Source: Pedobacter sp. AJM (lineage in GTDB: Bacteria; Bacteroidota; Bacteroidia; Sphingobacteriales; Sphingobacteriaceae). From it: a DNA stretch of 64,000 nt. The translations under genes and the position numbers were made by a program. The stretch lies in NCBI RefSeq assembly GCF_002197755.1, contig NZ_NHOT01000005.1, forward strand, positions 186,001 through 250,000. The letters run 5' to 3'. Under the pieces are notes generated by a model. It did no database searches and was not told the DNA's origin. It worked only from the letters and a program-made list of their open reading frames with translations. Every line of letters begins with the position of its first letter. The first letter of the stretch is position 1. This document shows, piece by piece, positions 61,761-64,000 of this stretch.

Positions 61761-64000
61761 TTAAAGTGTTAGGTTAAAACCGAAATTAAACAAGCGTTGC
61801 TGAGGATATATGACTCCGTTAGTTGAAGAAATCTCCGGGTCAATTTCAAATTCCTTCAAATTGTCTAAAGAGAAGATGTTGGTTCCATTCGCATAAACAA
61901 ATACATTTTTAAACCCAATGCTTTCTATCCATTTTTTGGGTAGCGAATAGCCTACTAATAAGTTTTTTAAACGGAGATACCGAACATTGGTGATCCAGAA
62001 ATCATTGCGGTAGGCAAAGTTTGATAAGCCTGGGTTATCTTTTCTTAAGGCGGGATAAGTACCTGAAATCCATTCACTGTTAGGATTAAATGGATCGGCA
62101 CGGTGCCAGCGGTCATTCAACAGATAGGCTGGTGAATTTCCATTGTTCTGAAACGGAATCTGCAATTCATATTCGCGCTGAAAAGTCTGCATGCTGGCAC
62201 CTGCAAAATCAAACTGCAGGGTAATCCCTTTCCAGGTTACACTTCCGTTAATACCTATATTTAAATAGGGCAAACCACCTTGTGCATAGCCAATCGGGCG
62301 TTGATCCATATAATTGATAATGCCATCGCCGTTGGTATCTTCAAATTTAAGGTCACCAGGCAATAAAGTGCGGTTTCCCTGTCCGTCGTTATTGATCGCA
62401 TAATTATCGATCTCATCCTGCGACTGGAAACGACCAAGTACATGATAACCAAAATTAACGTCAGCCCATCGGTCAACACCACTGTTCCGGTATTCATCCC
62501 AGGAATTTCCGAACCGTGGTTTATAATAATCGAGGGTGCGCAAGCGTGAAAGTGTGGCATTTGCACCGATAGAATATTCTACTTCCCTGATTTTACTGCG
62601 GTACGTCAGGATACCTTCCATCCCACGGTTAGCGTCTGAATTCAGGTTATCGTTTGGCAAAGCATAACCTACCTCGCTAGGCAGTAAAATATCATATCGC
62701 GGAGCCGGAAGTCCGGTTCGCTTACGTTCAAAAAAATCAAAGGAACCTGTTAATTTATTATTGAATAAAGCAAAATCGATCCCGATATTTTTAGATATAC
62801 TGGTGATCCAGGATAAATTTGTAATGGGCAATCCCCTTGGTGAAACACCGGTTACCAGTGAACCGTTAAACACGGCTCCACCATTGGCATAATCATAACC
62901 CTGCAAATAGCTGAATGGTGCAATCAACGGATCATCAGTATTGCCGTAAGGTTGACGGTCTGTACCGGTCTGACCATAAGAAACCCGAAGTTTAAGGTTA
63001 TCTACGAATTTGATTCGGTTGAAAAATTTTTCCTTTGAAATGATCCAGCCTGCAGATACGCCGGGGAAAAATCCAAATCTGCTGTCTTTTCTGAATAGAA
63101 ATGATCCGTCATACCGGCCCAGCGCCTCCAATAAATACTTTTGTTTATAGTTATAATTGATACGGGCGATATAACCTGCCCTGGCCGAAACGCCATAAGT
63201 ATTTCCTAAAGCAGTCTGATCTGCAAAATACATCAAAGGCACCGTATTATTAGGTGGATTACTGATCAGTTCTATGTAATCATCGGTAGAATCGTAGCGC
63301 TCATAGGCGGCCACCACATCAAATGAATGTTCACCGAACGATTTTGCGTAGTTTAACTGAAACTGACCGAAATTTTCTTCGATTTCTCTACGCTCTTTTC
63401 TCCTGAATGGATTTTGATTGCCACCATTAATATTATAGGTGTTTGTAGCCGGATCATAAGTGTAGGCATTATAAGTATACTCAAAGTTCTCTCCAACATT
63501 AGTAGTATAGTTGTAAGAATATGTGGCTTTGGCTATCAAACCAAACGGAAAACTATACTGCGCATAAAAGTTGGATTTCAAAGCCCTCCAGTCGCTATCA
63601 GCATAGCCAGAAACATCTTCTGCATAAGTTGCCGGGTTCACATTGATATTGTGTGTGGCATTAATGTAATTCGGGTTATCATTTGCATAAGGCCGCTCCG
63701 TAGGCCAATTGGTATACAGACTGAGTAATGGATTAAAATAATCATCATAACCCGGTACACCGGTTTGGTGGCGGCGTTCCAGTCTCGCAGCCAATTGCGT
63801 TCCTATCTTCAATCCCTTGGCTAAACCGGCGTCTAAATTGGCCTGGACATTGGTACGGTTAAAACTAAAATCTTTGATAACAGCCTCCTGATTAAGGTGC
63901 GTGGCAGATATAAAAAAGTTAGTATTGTTTGATCCGCCTGATGCATTGGCAGAAAGGTATCGCTGTGGAACATTCGGCCGGATAATAAAGTCATAATAGT
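61761..64000 (-). CDS. SusC/RagA-type TonB-dependent receptor (N-terminal part outside window)
   Basis: The frame is open from the stop at 61761 to the right edge, so the signal peptide, regulatory domain and plug are missing. The visible 746 residues are the barrel of a SusC-type receptor: NANLDAGLAKGLKIGTQLAA near the edge, repeated strand pairs such as NYNYKQKYLLEALGRYDGSF and FGFFPGVSAGWIISKE, and the end QQRLFNFGFNLTL. These blocks are diagnostic for SusC. It would import the substrate bound by the SusD and DUF3823 lipoproteins downstream. Confidence 0.95.
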   Translation of the reverse strand, partial: YYDFIIRPNVPQRYLSANASGGSNNTNFFISATHLNQEAVIKDFSFNRTNVQANLDAGLAKGLKIGTQLAARLERRHQTGVPGYDDYFNPLLSLYTNWPTERPYANDNPNYINATHNINVNPATYAEDVSGYADSDWRALKSNFYAQYSFPFGLIAKATYSYNYTTNVGENFEYTYNAYTYDPATNTYNINGGNQNPFRRKERREIEENFGQFQLNYAKSFGEHSFDVVAAYERYDSTDDYIELISNPPNNTVPLMYFADQTALGNTYGVSARAGYIARINYNYKQKYLLEALGRYDGSFLFRKDSRFGFFPGVSAGWIISKEKFFNRIKFVDNLKLRVSYGQTGTDRQPYGNTDDPLIAPFSYLQGYDYANGGAVFNGSLVTGVSPRGLPITNLSWITSISKNIGIDFALFNNKLTGSFDFFERKRTGLPAPRYDILLPSEVGYALPNDNLNSDANRGMEGILTYRSKIREVEYSIGANATLSRLRTLDYYKPRFGNSWDEYRNSGVDRWADVNFGYHVLGRFQSQDEIDNYAINNDGQGNRTLLPGDLKFEDTNGDGIINYMDQRPIGYAQGGLPYLNIGINGSVTWKGITLQFDFAGASMQTFQREYELQIPFQNNGNSPAYLLNDRWHRADPFNPNSEWISGTYPALRKDNPGLSNFAYRNDFWITNVRYLRLKNLLVGYSLPKKWIESIGFKNVFVYANGTNIFSLDNLKEFEIDPEISSTNGVIYPQQRLFNFGFNLTL

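Overview
The window looks like a chromosomal segment of a Bacteroidota bacterium of the Sphingobacteriaceae, most likely Pedobacter or a close relative. The grounds are two SusC/SusD systems, an ECF sigma/FecR pair, TlpA-type redoxins, Bacteroidota-style -7 boxes (TAnnTTTG), and a bacterial sphingolipid and inositol-lipid operon. The species is an inference; no rRNA or tRNA gene was seen.

Layout. (1) 1-3757, minus strand: qatA-qatB-qatC of a Qat-type anti-phage system, cut by the left edge so that qatD would lie outside. It is followed by a worn zone (3758-4971) with a frameshifted AraC relic and four copies of a 20-bp repeat. (2) 4972-20045: mostly single genes and short operons. They include endonuclease V, HemF, an MFS carrier, a DUF4442 protein, an AlbA_2 protein, a MATE exporter, TruC, a kynureninase-bestrophin-HDAC-like operon, an Msr/DNA-glycosylase/flavin-protein group and a CrtA-like monooxygenase. 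(3) 20439-31993, minus strand: ECF sigma, FecR, SusC with STN domain, SusD, a 624-aa TlpA-like redoxin, an S41 protease, a second TlpA-like redoxin, and two very short coupled ORFs at the 3' end. (4) 32000-45741: a decayed serine-hydrolase relic, a BASS-type carrier, an HxlR/MdaB-like divergent pair, an AraC regulator, a membrane catalase-like peroxidase with cytochrome b561 and a coupled leader ORF, then a stress cluster (SDR, DUF3606, four-helix-bundle protein, 2H phosphoesterase, nitroreductase, Ohr, aldehyde dehydrogenase, OhrR, Hsp20). (5) 45797-56687, minus strand: a ten-gene, nearly gapless operon that can be read as a full route to inositol sphingolipids. (6) 57225-64000: an AraC regulator and a membrane protein on the plus strand, a REP-like repeat, and a SusC(partial)-SusD-DUF3823 uptake locus on the minus strand running off the right edge.

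How the genes work together. In the lipid operon, serine palmitoyltransferase, a GNAT-family acyltransferase and an NAD-dependent epimerase-type reductase can make dihydroceramide. Inositol-phosphate synthase, a CDP-alcohol phosphatidyltransferase fused to a DUF4833 domain and a PgpA-type phosphatase can make phosphatidylinositol. An AUR1-like PAP2 enzyme could move phosphoinositol onto ceramide, and a fatty-acid hydroxylase could hydroxylate the acyl chain. A GtrA-like membrane protein and a DUF5686 outer-membrane protein in the same operon have no assigned step and are candidates for moving or displaying the lipid. In region 3 the sigma/anti-sigma pair probably senses the substrate of its SusC/D pair, and the redoxins and protease suggest a peptide or thiol-bearing cargo, though this is inferred.

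The points most worth a second look are the operon with its PIP-synthase/DUF4833 fusion, the Qat system with its unusual flank, the micro-ORFs after the second redoxin, the leader ORF coupled to the catalase-like gene, and an orphan structured RNA candidate near 45000.
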